Of a stretch of DNA of 64,000 bases, positions 8,080-16,566 are shown one piece after another. The translations under genes and the position numbers were made by a program. The first letter of the stretch is position 1. Every line of letters starts with the position of its first letter. The stretch is taken from positions 124,001 through 188,000 of the forward strand of contig NZ_AP012334.1 of the NCBI RefSeq assembly GCF_001042695.1. The letters are read 5' to 3'. Origin of the DNA: Scardovia inopinata JCM 12537. GTDB taxonomy: Bacteria > Actinomycetota > Actinomycetes > Actinomycetales > Bifidobacteriaceae. The notes under the pieces were generated by a model, which searched no databases, was not told the DNA's origin, and was given only the letters and a program-made list of their open reading frames with translations.

Positions 8080-9480
8080 TTAAAACTCGCTGACGGTGGT
8101 TGTATCTGGACTGGGACGCTGGTTTGCCTGTTGCTGGTTGCCATCCTCAGTATTATCATCTTGTCCACTGGCCCACTGCTGCTCAACGGCGGAAATGAGT
8201 TTCTTGGCCTTGGCCTGAGCTTGATCGCCCAGATCGCTCAATTGTTCCTGCAGGCGCCCAATACTTGTCTGGTAAAACTCCTGAACGTCAGAATCGTTAA
8301 GGATGAACTGAACTTGGAAATTTTCACTGGCAATTTCCAATAAATGCATCAGCTCCTGAGATGACCAGCTTGAATATTTATTCATATTTCTGATCAGGAA
8401 ATGTGTCGTTCTGAAATTCCTGCTGTCTTCCAGAGCGTTAATCAGATCCTGTCTTTCCTCAACCTCATCCTCAGTCCTGGCGTAGTAATCGTCGGCATCC
8501 TGCTGATCTTCTACAGTCTGAGATTCAAGGACTTCGTTCGCCTTGGTCCGGTCAATAATTGCCTTGACCAGGTGATCCAGTTCGCTGCCATCTTCATAAT
8601 CTGCCTCAGCAAAGTAGCGGATTCGTTCGTCCCTCATCATCTTGTAAACTTTTTGCTTTGCTTCGGATTCATTCTCACCGTCTTGTACCTGATAAACCCC
8701 AATGGAATGGCCGCCGGAAGAATTGATCACCCGCATACAGGGGACGTCAGTATCGCTGTCACCAATGTAAATCATGTTGCGGAAGGGAACTCGGATATCC
8801 TTCTGAGCGGTGTGATCATTCACCGCAGGATCATTGACGTCTATTACGCCTTTCTCAATCCTGAACAGGAACTGAGTTTTGTTGGTAAAGTTGATGACCT
8901 GAGCTGGCCAAACTGCAACTCCATCGGCATCGTAATAAAAAGCGCTGGCGAATACGGCTGTAAACTCGTTAAAAATAGGGGTTCCTTCTATCATCTCCCT
9001 CAGACCAGATGAGATGATGTAATGTTCCACAATTATTCCGCGCTCTTTCCCATACTGACGGATGCGGCTAAACCAATCCCTGACGCCGGGAAAGAGATCT
9101 ACTTTACTGCCATAATCTTGTAGCTCCTGCCGAGTAAAAAGCATTTTCCCGTGGGCCATCTGTCTCATCTGATACATCCAGGCCAGATTTTGATCCATCT
9201 GGTGGTCTTTTGCCAGTTGATTGGACTTGTTCCAGAATTCCTTGATACTGGTTGCCGGGGATGAAGGCGCAGTGTTGTCGTCGGAGTTTTCTTTGGCTTC
9301 CTCTTTGAAATCCGGGTTTTCAACTGCATTATTTTTTGCTTTTGCATTTGCATCCATGACCTTCTGTATGAAGCCTTGAGCCTGCATATCCGTGGGAGAC
9401 AGTGTTTTGTCGAAGTCGTAGCAGATTGCCAGCACCGGCTTATCCTCTTTAGGCAGCCGGTTGAACTCATTTTCTTCCAT
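8080..9480 (-). CDS. HAD-superfamily phosphatase
   Basis: 466 residues. HAD motif I is DFDKT near residue 22 (nucleophile Asp and acid Asp), motif IV is IGDSDTDVP in the middle of the protein, and the segment VEHYIISSGLREMIEG fits motif II (Ser/Thr). The family hydrolyses phosphate monoesters with Mg; the substrate cannot be told. An extra C-terminal half of about 180 residues, acidic and glutamine-rich (ending in a low-complexity DDNTEDGNQQQAN stretch), follows the catalytic core. AGAGGA precedes ATG 9480. It is divergent from the nucleoside hydrolase gene. Confidence 0.85.
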   Translation of the reverse strand: MEENEFNRLPKEDKPVLAICYDFDKTLSPTDMQAQGFIQKVMDANAKAKNNAVENPDFKEEAKENSDDNTAPSSPATSIKEFWNKSNQLAKDHQMDQNLAWMYQMRQMAHGKMLFTRQELQDYGSKVDLFPGVRDWFSRIRQYGKERGIIVEHYIISSGLREMIEGTPIFNEFTAVFASAFYYDADGVAVWPAQVINFTNKTQFLFRIEKGVIDVNDPAVNDHTAQKDIRVPFRNMIYIGDSDTDVPCMRVINSSGGHSIGVYQVQDGENESEAKQKVYKMMRDERIRYFAEADYEDGSELDHLVKAIIDRTKANEVLESQTVEDQQDADDYYARTEDEVEERQDLINALEDSRNFRTTHFLIRNMNKYSSWSSQELMHLLEIASENFQVQFILNDSDVQEFYQTSIGRLQEQLSDLGDQAQAKAKKLISAVEQQWASGQDDNTEDGNQQQANQRPSPDTTTVSEF

Positions 9481-9508
9481 AAGATTCGTCCTCTTCCGTG
9501 ATGTAATA

Positions 9509-9520
9509 CCAGGTACCTGG
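9509..9520. promoter_or_regulatory. 12-bp perfect palindrome CCAGGTACCTGG
   Basis: Lies 29-40 bp upstream of the HAD gene start in the divergent region with the nucleoside hydrolase gene. Symmetric sites of this size often bind dimeric regulators. No regulator gene is adjacent, so the assignment is tentative. Confidence 0.35.
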
Positions 9521-9706
9521 ATTTGTAAGAATCTGTCGAGGCAATACTATTCATAATAGACTGATGGTAATAAATAAAATTCCTGAGTGAACACGACTGC
9601 GTCTTTGTATGCTTACAGCGGAGTAAAATAGAAACCATTACAGGGCACATGTCCTGCAAGAACTTCTCCTTCCTACTTACCTACCTACTGCAAAGGAGCA
9701 GATATT

Positions 9707-10720
9707 ATGACATCTGGAACGCTAAATTTTTCAGACGAGGGGTCAACCTCCAAAACCAAGCTTATCCTTGACCTCGATACCGGCATCGATGATACCCTTG
9801 CCATTATCTACGCTCTTGCTACCCCCGATGCTGATCTGCTTGGCATTACCGGGACTATTGGCAATGTATCCATGGACCTGGGAATCAAGAATGATCTGGA
9901 TATTTTAGCCATGTTCGGCCGGGAAACAGTTCCTGTGTACAGGGGGATTGACCATGTGTCGACTAGTGAGGAGGTTTATCAGCCCACCTGGTTTGAGCAT
10001 GCCCTCTGGCATGGCCACAATGGGGTAGGGGAGATGAAAATCCCAGCAACTGCTTCTCGTCAATGTGAGCAGGAAAGTGCTGTAGATTTCATCATCGATT
10101 CAGTTCGCAGATATCCGGCAGGTGAGGTGGTCGTTGTTCCCACCGGCGCCTCAACCAATATCGCCGCAGCGCTAAAGAAGGCTCCGGATATTGTGGATAA
10201 AATTAAGATTGTGACCATGGGCGGGTCTCTGACTCAGCCCGGCAATGCTTCACCATTCGCGGAAGCCAACGCTTTCACTGATCCTGAGGCTACCAACTAC
10301 ATGTATTCCACTAATGCTGACATCACTATGGTTGGGCTTGATGTAACTATGCAGGCTTTGCTGACCGAAGAGGAGGTCAACGAGCTGAAGGGCATTGACA
10401 CTGAGACCGCTCACTTCCTTGCCGGAATGCTGGATTATTATCTGCGTGTCAGCAAAGAGAATGACCCGGCTTATCAGGGCGGTTGCAACCTACATGATCC
10501 TCTATCTGTTGCCGTAGCTATTGATCCTACCTTGGTGGAGACTTTCCCCATCAATCTTATGTGTGAAACGGAAGGACCTGGACGTGGCCGGACAATTGGT
10601 GACCCTTCTCGTCTTCTGGCTGAGCCCAAGAATACCAAGGTCGCCCTGACTGTGGACCGGGATAGGTTTAAGCAGCAGTTCCTCTTTTACCTGTACAACA
10701 TTGCACGTGCATCCCGGTAA
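9707..10720 (+). CDS. Inosine-uridine preferring nucleoside hydrolase
   Basis: 337 residues, AAAGGAG before ATG 9707. Cuts the N-glycosidic bond of ribonucleosides to give base and ribose. The calcium-binding signature DxDxGxDD is present as LDLDTGIDDTLA at residues 21-32. Further family features include VVVPTGASTNIAAAL, VTMGGS and, near the C-terminal third, NLHDPLSVAVAIDP carrying the last Asp ligand. Length is normal. It probably works in nucleoside salvage. It is a second potential N-glycoside hydrolase in this window besides the ADP-ribosylglycohydrolase-family protein, but there is no transporter or kinase next to it. Confidence 0.93.
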   Translation: MTSGTLNFSDEGSTSKTKLILDLDTGIDDTLAIIYALATPDADLLGITGTIGNVSMDLGIKNDLDILAMFGRETVPVYRGIDHVSTSEEVYQPTWFEHALWHGHNGVGEMKIPATASRQCEQESAVDFIIDSVRRYPAGEVVVVPTGASTNIAAALKKAPDIVDKIKIVTMGGSLTQPGNASPFAEANAFTDPEATNYMYSTNADITMVGLDVTMQALLTEEEVNELKGIDTETAHFLAGMLDYYLRVSKENDPAYQGGCNLHDPLSVAVAIDPTLVETFPINLMCETEGPGRGRTIGDPSRLLAEPKNTKVALTVDRDRFKQQFLFYLYNIARASR

Positions 10721-10882
10721 AGGAGTTACCTCCATTGACTGGAAGTATCTCTTCCTCGGGTATTCTTGTGTTTCTACTGATCTGGTATATTTTACTGGAA
10801 TTGAGGTTTACGAGTTTTATCTGGCTCTGTAGTAAAATTTAGTTATTATTTAGTCCAAGTTAAATCTGAAAAGGAGAGGACA

Positions 10883-11782
10883 ATGTTGAGTCTTAAGAAG
10901 AAAATATTTATCTCAGGACTTTCCATTCTCATGGCTGTCGGTTTGCCCCAAATTGCTCATGCGGAGACTCCATATGCCTGGAAAGACGCCGGAGTTCTCC
11001 AGAATGATGGGGAAAAGTACGAGTATCGTGGAATGGCAGATGTGACTCGTCAGGATATGGCAGCTTTTCTTTATCGGTGGGCGGGGTCACCAGCATACTC
11101 ACCTTCAACCCAAGATACAGAGAGATTCGTTGATGTTTCTTTTGCAACCCCGCATGCTAAAGAAATCTGGTGGCTGGCAAGGGAAGGAATTAGCACGGGG
11201 TGGCAGGAAGAGAATGGTACATATAGCTTCCGTGGAATGGCATCAGTGACTCGTCAGGATATGGCGGCTTTTATGCATCGGCTTGTTGGAGATGCTGGTG
11301 TTTCTTCAACTGAGAATGTATTTGCTGATGTTGATATCTATACTCCTCATCAAGAAGATATTACCTGGCTTGCTAATAAAGGCGTCAGCCAAGGATGGAT
11401 TGAGCCAGACGGAAGTAGAACATTCCGTGGTAGTCAGGCTGTAAAACGTCAGGATATGGCTGCTTTCTTATACAGGCTTGCAGGTTCTCCAGCCAGCCCA
11501 GAAAATGATAATAAATGGGTTAGGAATCGTTATGTTGATGTCAACGAATCCACTCCGCATGCGAGAGACATCTATTGGCTGACTCTGGAGAAAATCAGCA
11601 CAGGATGGATTTATGTTGCACCGAATCCCAAACCCGCGCCGCAGCCAGCTCCAAAGTATAAAGACTGTACAGAAGTATGGAGGATTCACAAGAAACCCCT
11701 TAGAAGAGGTGAGCCTGGGTATACCAAAGAGTTGGATCGAGATAATGATGGAATAGCTTGTGAAGTTCGTCCGAAGAAATAA
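10883..11782 (+). CDS. Secreted wall protein: SLH-like repeats plus Excalibur domain
   Basis: 299 residues, AAAGGAGAGG before ATG 10883. A signal peptide (KKK, hydrophobic core, cleavage near AHA-ET at about 29) is followed by SLH-like repeats. Each repeat has an FxDVxxxTPHxxxIxWL half (three copies) and an FRGxxxVxRQDMAAFLYRLAG half (three copies). After a short proline-rich linker (PKPAPQPAPK) comes a C-terminal Excalibur domain: DCTEVW, then DRDNDGIACE, a calcium-binding-like loop with two cysteines. SLH domains bind pyruvylated wall polymers. The next gene, 31 bp downstream on the same strand, encodes a polysaccharide pyruvyltransferase-family protein. Probably a wall-bound surface protein; catalytic activity is not evident. 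Confidence 0.85.
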   Translation: MLSLKKKIFISGLSILMAVGLPQIAHAETPYAWKDAGVLQNDGEKYEYRGMADVTRQDMAAFLYRWAGSPAYSPSTQDTERFVDVSFATPHAKEIWWLAREGISTGWQEENGTYSFRGMASVTRQDMAAFMHRLVGDAGVSSTENVFADVDIYTPHQEDITWLANKGVSQGWIEPDGSRTFRGSQAVKRQDMAAFLYRLAGSPASPENDNKWVRNRYVDVNESTPHARDIYWLTLEKISTGWIYVAPNPKPAPQPAPKYKDCTEVWRIHKKPLRRGEPGYTKELDRDNDGIACEVRPKK

Positions 11783-11813
11783 CAGTAACTAGAAATGGCA
11801 ATAACTAATTACG

Positions 11814-13115
11814 ATGAAAATGAATCCTAAAAAGTGGTTACGCAAAATTGTTCCGGTCAGCAACAGAGCTTTCGATAGAAAAGCAGAGGAGCTCACATCT
11901 CGGCTGGATCAGCTGGACGCCAAGCTGGATGCTCTGCACCATGATAAGGCAGCAAAACAGCGTGCTTACTATCTTGTTGCCGAGCCAGGCTATCCGAATT
12001 ACGGAGATGAGCTTATTGCCCGGGAATGGCTGAAATACCTGGCAAAAATTGCGCCAGATACCCCCGTATACCTTGACTGTACGAGGCCAGGCCCGGCCGC
12101 ATCAATTTTGCGTAACTATCATCCTCATCTGCGGGTAGTTGATACTCTTTCTCGTCTTACTTTTGAGAATAAATATGTGGCAGAAGGTGATGCTGGCAAC
12201 ATTACTGGTATTACAGATTTCATTGAGCAGGCATTTGAAGATGAAGGCGCCGCAGCCCGCTATTCGTCTGGTTTGCAGCTTATAAAATCTGAAGTTGAAG
12301 GGGTTCACTTTTTAGGCGGCGGATATATGAATGGCCGATGGATTCCCAATCTCGCTCGGTTGGAGCTAGGCAGGTGGTGTCACCACCATTCTATTCCTGT
12401 TATTGCTACTGGCGTTGGCCTTATGCCCATGATTGAAAAGACTGCAACTTATACACGACAGGTTGCACAAAATTTCAATCACTTTTCCGTGCGAGATCAG
12501 GAATCATTTGATATGTTGACTCGAGATAATGAAGGTGCTGGGAACATTGAGCTAATGCCTGATGATTGTTTTATTAATGGACTTGCTGACAGTTATGTTT
12601 CTGAATCCGATCAGCCATTTTTGCCAGATACGATGGTGTGTATTCAAACAGATTTAGTTACTGATCCTGATGCGATATATCACCATGTCCTGGAGACACT
12701 AAAAGTTTGGAATATTGGAAGGAATGATCCCATTGGAGTTGTGGAATGCAACCCTTATGTTGATTACCCAATTGTTGAAGTTTTAAAGAATCAGGGATAC
12801 ACTGTTCAGTTCTTTCCCACTGCTTTCCTACTGGAGCAGGGTTTTCCTGCTCGTCCTGGTCAGAGGTGGCTAACTACTCGTTTCCATCCTCATATCTTAG
12901 CTGCGGCTTGTGGAGCCAGAGGTTCTTTTATCACTGTTGATGATCGATATTATGGGGTTAAACATGCAGCAGTTCTACGCATGGGGTCCAGGTGGTCGCA
13001 TGCTGTACTTGGGAAAGATATTCCTCAGCCAGGTGAAGGCTTTAGCGATGCCACAAGCCCTGATCGGTATTCTGAGCAGATAAGGGCGAACGTTCGCGAT
13101 TTTTATAAAATCTAA
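11814..13115 (+). CDS. Polysaccharide pyruvyltransferase-family protein
   Basis: 433 residues from ATG 11814 (or ATG 11820); no strong ribosome site, which suggests coupling with the gene 31 bp upstream. Residues about 20-45 form a short heptad-like helix (LTSRLDQLDAKLDAL). The core has NYGDELIAREWLKYL near 60-75 (the NxGDE substrate motif of the family), a GGGYMNGRW loop, the GVGLMP segment, FSVRDQESFDML and, near the C-terminus, TRFHPHILAAACGARG with the conserved Arg/His. The family (WcaK/AmsJ/CsaB) transfers pyruvate from PEP to sugars as a ketal. Given the SLH-like neighbour, modification of a wall polymer to be recognised by SLH-like domains is a reasonable inference. PEP carboxylase elsewhere in the window is unrelated to it. 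Confidence 0.8.
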   Translation: MKMNPKKWLRKIVPVSNRAFDRKAEELTSRLDQLDAKLDALHHDKAAKQRAYYLVAEPGYPNYGDELIAREWLKYLAKIAPDTPVYLDCTRPGPAASILRNYHPHLRVVDTLSRLTFENKYVAEGDAGNITGITDFIEQAFEDEGAAARYSSGLQLIKSEVEGVHFLGGGYMNGRWIPNLARLELGRWCHHHSIPVIATGVGLMPMIEKTATYTRQVAQNFNHFSVRDQESFDMLTRDNEGAGNIELMPDDCFINGLADSYVSESDQPFLPDTMVCIQTDLVTDPDAIYHHVLETLKVWNIGRNDPIGVVECNPYVDYPIVEVLKNQGYTVQFFPTAFLLEQGFPARPGQRWLTTRFHPHILAAACGARGSFITVDDRYYGVKHAAVLRMGSRWSHAVLGKDIPQPGEGFSDATSPDRYSEQIRANVRDFYKI

Positions 13116-13274
13116 TTTTTCCCTTTTTTCCCTTTTCCCTCCAGCCTATCTCCAGAATCTGATGATGTAGCCTTCAAATTGTAAGGAATTGTTGGAATTA
13201 GGAATAATACTGCATATTTTTGTCTGATTCAGGCTAGTGTAAACAGGTACAGGAACTTAGGTGAGGTGTTACAT

Positions 13275-16200
13275 ATGCGGGAGCCATACGGACTTGGGGA
13301 TAACTTAGATAAATATGCAGGATTATCTGCCGGGGAAAATTCACAGCGGGGGACGATGCCTGCTTTTGTGCGCAGAAGAAAAGCAGAAAAAACTGTCCGT
13401 ATTCTTATGACGGTTGTCATCACCATGGCTGTTGTACTTGCCATGATCATTTCTCTCGCTTTGTCTACAAATTCTGTCAACCTCTCTTCTCAGGCAGCCG
13501 ATTTGGAGCCCTCCTCAGCTGCTCGCGTATCTAAGGCTTTCAACCGGGAATCAGCAGAAAATAAGAAAAAATCCAGCAGGCAGAAAAAACACAAGCAGCA
13601 GCAGAATTCTCGCAAGGGCAGCAGCAGCAGTGGGGCAAATACTGGGCAAAACAACAAAACTAATGAGGGCAATTCATCCACCTCTTCTTCCCGTGATTTT
13701 TCAGGCTCCCGGAATTATCGAGGACAAACACTTCCCCGGTCAATCGCCAAAACTGTTCCCAATAATGCGGTGCTGGTATCGCCCAAGCTGGCTGCTGCTC
13801 CTAACGGAACTGTCTACAATGTGATGACTGGCAAAAAGGTGACTGCACCTGCCTATTTTGGGACAGCTGCAAGACCTGCTGACCCCCTGGCCAAGACCGG
13901 CGGACAGTCTTTCAAACCCATCTCTATTGCTGTTTTGAGGCAGGAAGAGAAGAAGGATTCCCATGACACTTCTCAGTTTGCACCTGGGTCTGTCAACCAG
14001 TCAAGCTCATCTTCCAGGGGAACTGTAACATCTGCGCTGGCGGTCCGCACGCCCCAAACGCAAGCTTCACATGTTCATACCGTTTCCCTCCCGGGAAACT
14101 CTTACGGGGCTCACTGGGGAACCTATCAGGGGTCGCCTGCCTTCTATGGCAGAACCGGGTCCCTCTTTGCCCAGCAGGCTAAAGGCGTTGTCGATGTATC
14201 TCAGTGGCAGGGCTCAATCAATTGGGCTGCAGTTAAGAAGGCTGGGGTAGAGGGTGCTATCATTCGCATTGGATATGGGGTAGGCAACGCCGATAGTAAG
14301 GCTTTGTACAATATTTCTGAATGCAAGCGGTTGGGAATTCCTTTCGGTTTGTATATTTATTCTTATGCATACAATACAACCTTCGCTTACAACGAGGGGA
14401 CATCAGTTGCTAACTTGCTGAAAAAATATGGGGTAAGTGCCAAAGATCTGACCTATCCGGTTTATTATGATTTGGAAGCCTGGTCCTGGACTGGCCATAC
14501 TCGCCCAACTTCGCCCGCAGTGTATCAGTCTATTGTTAATTCCTGGTATTCTTCCATGGAGGCTGCCGGCTTCAGCCGCAGCAAACTGGGTGTATATTCA
14601 TACACGTCTTATCTCAACACCAGTCTTAATGATGCCAGCATTCATCAGAAAACTTCCTGGGTGGCGCAATACAGCGGAAATATGGGCTTTACCAACTGGA
14701 CTTCCAATTTCCGCGGCTGGCAATATACATCCCAGGGAAGTATTAGTGGGATCAGCGGGACTGTTGATTTGAATGCTTTTGGATATAAGACAAGAGTAAA
14801 TTCTGCCGGCGGGTCCTCCTCGTCTTCTTCGCCAAAGAAGGACACAAAGACCACCAAGGATAATTCCACAAATAGCAACTATAACAGGGGAATCAACCTA
14901 TCTAAACTCCCCCTGGTAACTATTCCCAATGGCAGATATTATATTAATGTCAAACATGCCGATACCATGTCTTTGGATATCAATGGGGGCAGTCTTCGTA
15001 ACGGTCAGGCTCTGCAAATCTATCAGTGGAATAATTCTACAGCTCAGCAATTTATTTTTACCAGACAGGCAGACCGCAGCTATGTTATTACCAATGTTAA
15101 TTCCGGCAAGGCTATAGATGTCAGTGGTTCCCGCACTGCGGACAAGACCAAAATACAGCAGTGGAGCCGTAATGGGGCTAAGGCTCAGAAGTGGTTCATC
15201 CGCAGCTCTGGTGATGGCTATTACCTTCAATCAGCCTTGGGCAATTGGGTTTTGGATATGGCCAATGGATCAGTCAAGAATTGTACCTCGGTCAGACTTT
15301 TTACCCCTAACGGAACCAATGCGCAGAGATTTCAGCTTGCTTCTGTGGCGACATTACCTATGGGCACTGCACTTCGCATATCCAGCGCTGTGAATCCTTC
15401 TCAGGTTTTGGATATTCCCGGGGGTTCAAAAAATAATTCAGCCCGGCTGGAGCTCTATAAGTGGCTGGGCGGCTCGGCTCAGCTGTTTACCTTGGCTCAA
15501 GTAGGAAATGGAGTATATACCATTACGAACATCAACTCCGGCAGGCTGATTGATGTTTCAGGAAACAGTTTCTCCAACGGAGCTGAAGTCCAGCAGTACC
15601 AGGCGACCGGAAGCCAAGCCCAGCATTGGCAGGTCAGAGTGTCCGGAACTGGTTCTTCTACTTCCAGCACCCCTTACTCTCCTGCTGTCCGCTATTCATT
15701 TGTGGGATCAGGGTCGGGGAAGTTCCTGGATCTTCCCTCGGGAAAAGCCGTAAATTTAGCTAAGCTGCAGATCTGGCAGAGTACGGGGACAAGTGCTCAA
15801 CAGTGGACCCTGTCTCAAGCACAAACGACTGATGCCTTGTCCTATAATCATCGTGCTGATCTGCCTGACGGGACCTATACCTTTGGATCCGGAATCAACT
15901 CCTCCTATAAGATGGATGTGAGCGGCGGATCCAGAAAGGCCGGAGCTAATGTTCAGCTTTGGAAATCCAACAATATGATGCCGCAAAGGTGGATGGTCAC
16001 ACACGATTCTCATGGGTATATTCATCTGACTAATGTCCAGTCAGGGCTTCGGTTGGATGTTCAGGCTGGTTCTTCTGCTAAAGGGACCAATGTTCGGCAG
16101 TGGAGCGCTAACAATGCTGCAGCTCAGAAATGGATTGCAGTCAGAAACTCTAATGGAAGTTTCACGCTTTATTCGGCTGTTAATCCGTCGGGTTCGTCTC

Positions 16201-16316
16201 CTGCAAGCCGAGTTTTGGATGTTCGCAATGGGGTGGCTGCTGGCAAGTCTAATGTTCAGCTCTGGGCTGCTAATGGAACGAAAGCTCAGCAGTGGTGGGC
16301 GATGAAGAAATACTAA
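13275..16316 (+). CDS. GH25 lysozyme (muramidase) with three ricin-type lectin domains
   Basis: 1013 residues from ATG 13275, preceded by GTGAGGTG; a GTG at 13266 is part of that ribosome site. The order is: a cytosolic stretch of about 35 residues, one membrane or signal-anchor helix (about 38-62), a Ser/Lys/Gln-rich low-complexity linker, and a spacer region. The GH25 domain spans about 304-500, with VDVSQWQG at its start, the catalytic YYDLEAW motif (Asp and Glu) and the closing WQYTSQG/DLNAF segment. A Ser-rich linker follows, then about 480 residues with nine QxW-type repeats (for example IYQW, IQQW, QLWK, RQWS), enough for three beta-trefoils. GH25 cleaves N-acetylmuramic acid links of peptidoglycan. 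The lectin part probably binds a wall carbohydrate. Confidence 0.92.
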   Translation: MREPYGLGDNLDKYAGLSAGENSQRGTMPAFVRRRKAEKTVRILMTVVITMAVVLAMIISLALSTNSVNLSSQAADLEPSSAARVSKAFNRESAENKKKSSRQKKHKQQQNSRKGSSSSGANTGQNNKTNEGNSSTSSSRDFSGSRNYRGQTLPRSIAKTVPNNAVLVSPKLAAAPNGTVYNVMTGKKVTAPAYFGTAARPADPLAKTGGQSFKPISIAVLRQEEKKDSHDTSQFAPGSVNQSSSSSRGTVTSALAVRTPQTQASHVHTVSLPGNSYGAHWGTYQGSPAFYGRTGSLFAQQAKGVVDVSQWQGSINWAAVKKAGVEGAIIRIGYGVGNADSKALYNISECKRLGIPFGLYIYSYAYNTTFAYNEGTSVANLLKKYGVSAKDLTYPVYYDLEAWSWTGHTRPTSPAVYQSIVNSWYSSMEAAGFSRSKLGVYSYTSYLNTSLNDASIHQKTSWVAQYSGNMGFTNWTSNFRGWQYTSQGSISGISGTVDLNAFGYKTRVNSAGGSSSSSSPKKDTKTTKDNSTNSNYNRGINLSKLPLVTIPNGRYYINVKHADTMSLDINGGSLRNGQALQIYQWNNSTAQQFIFTRQADRSYVITNVNSGKAIDVSGSRTADKTKIQQWSRNGAKAQKWFIRSSGDGYYLQSALGNWVLDMANGSVKNCTSVRLFTPNGTNAQRFQLASVATLPMGTALRISSAVNPSQVLDIPGGSKNNSARLELYKWLGGSAQLFTLAQVGNGVYTITNINSGRLIDVSGNSFSNGAEVQQYQATGSQAQHWQVRVSGTGSSTSSTPYSPAVRYSFVGSGSGKFLDLPSGKAVNLAKLQIWQSTGTSAQQWTLSQAQTTDALSYNHRADLPDGTYTFGSGINSSYKMDVSGGSRKAGANVQLWKSNNMMPQRWMVTHDSHGYIHLTNVQSGLRLDVQAGSSAKGTNVRQWSANNAAAQKWIAVRNSNGSFTLYSAVNPSGSSPASRVLDVRNGVAAGKSNVQLWAANGTKAQQWWAMKKY

Positions 16317-16334
16317 GAAAAATACCACGGTGGT

Positions 16335-16515
16335 TTTCTAACCGTAAAACTTCCTATTTTTTGAAGTTTTTCAAGTAGGATTTTTAATAAAAATATGGGT
16401 CTCATTGCTACACCTCAGAATCCTAGTAATTACAAGGATATTGCTTAATAAGTTTACTTTTTGCCAGGAGGCTTTCTAACTGTAAAACTTCTTATTTTTT
16501 GAAGTTTTTCAAGTA
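16335..16515. repeat. Two 43-bp direct repeats (41/43 identical), each forming a hairpin
   Basis: Copies at 16335-16377 and 16473-16515. Each holds AAAACTTC / GAAGTTTT arms with a short loop and trailing T-rich bases, so each copy resembles a factor-independent terminator. The first follows the GH25 stop by 18 bp; the second runs directly into the promoter hairpin of the ATPase gene. The duplication might mark an insertion event. Confidence 0.7.
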
Positions 16516-16546
16516 CAAGATTTTCCGCAGGAAAATCTTGTATAAT
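16515..16546 (+). promoter_or_regulatory. 12-bp hairpin abutting a TATAAT -10 box
   Basis: ACAAGATTTTCC (16515-16526) pairs perfectly with GGAAAATCTTGT (16530-16541) across a 3-base loop. The last base of the right arm is the first base of TATAAT (16541-16546), which lies 20 bp before the ATPase-gene start. A symmetric site here is well placed as an operator over the promoter. No good -35 is seen. Confidence 0.5.
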
Positions 16547-16566
16547 AGAGGATGGAGGTAACTGGT

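Noticed and set aside
14990-16310. CRISPR-like or satellite repeats in the GH25 gene
   Set aside because: The periodicity is explained by the coding of QxW lectin repeats. DNA copies are diverged and have no spacers.
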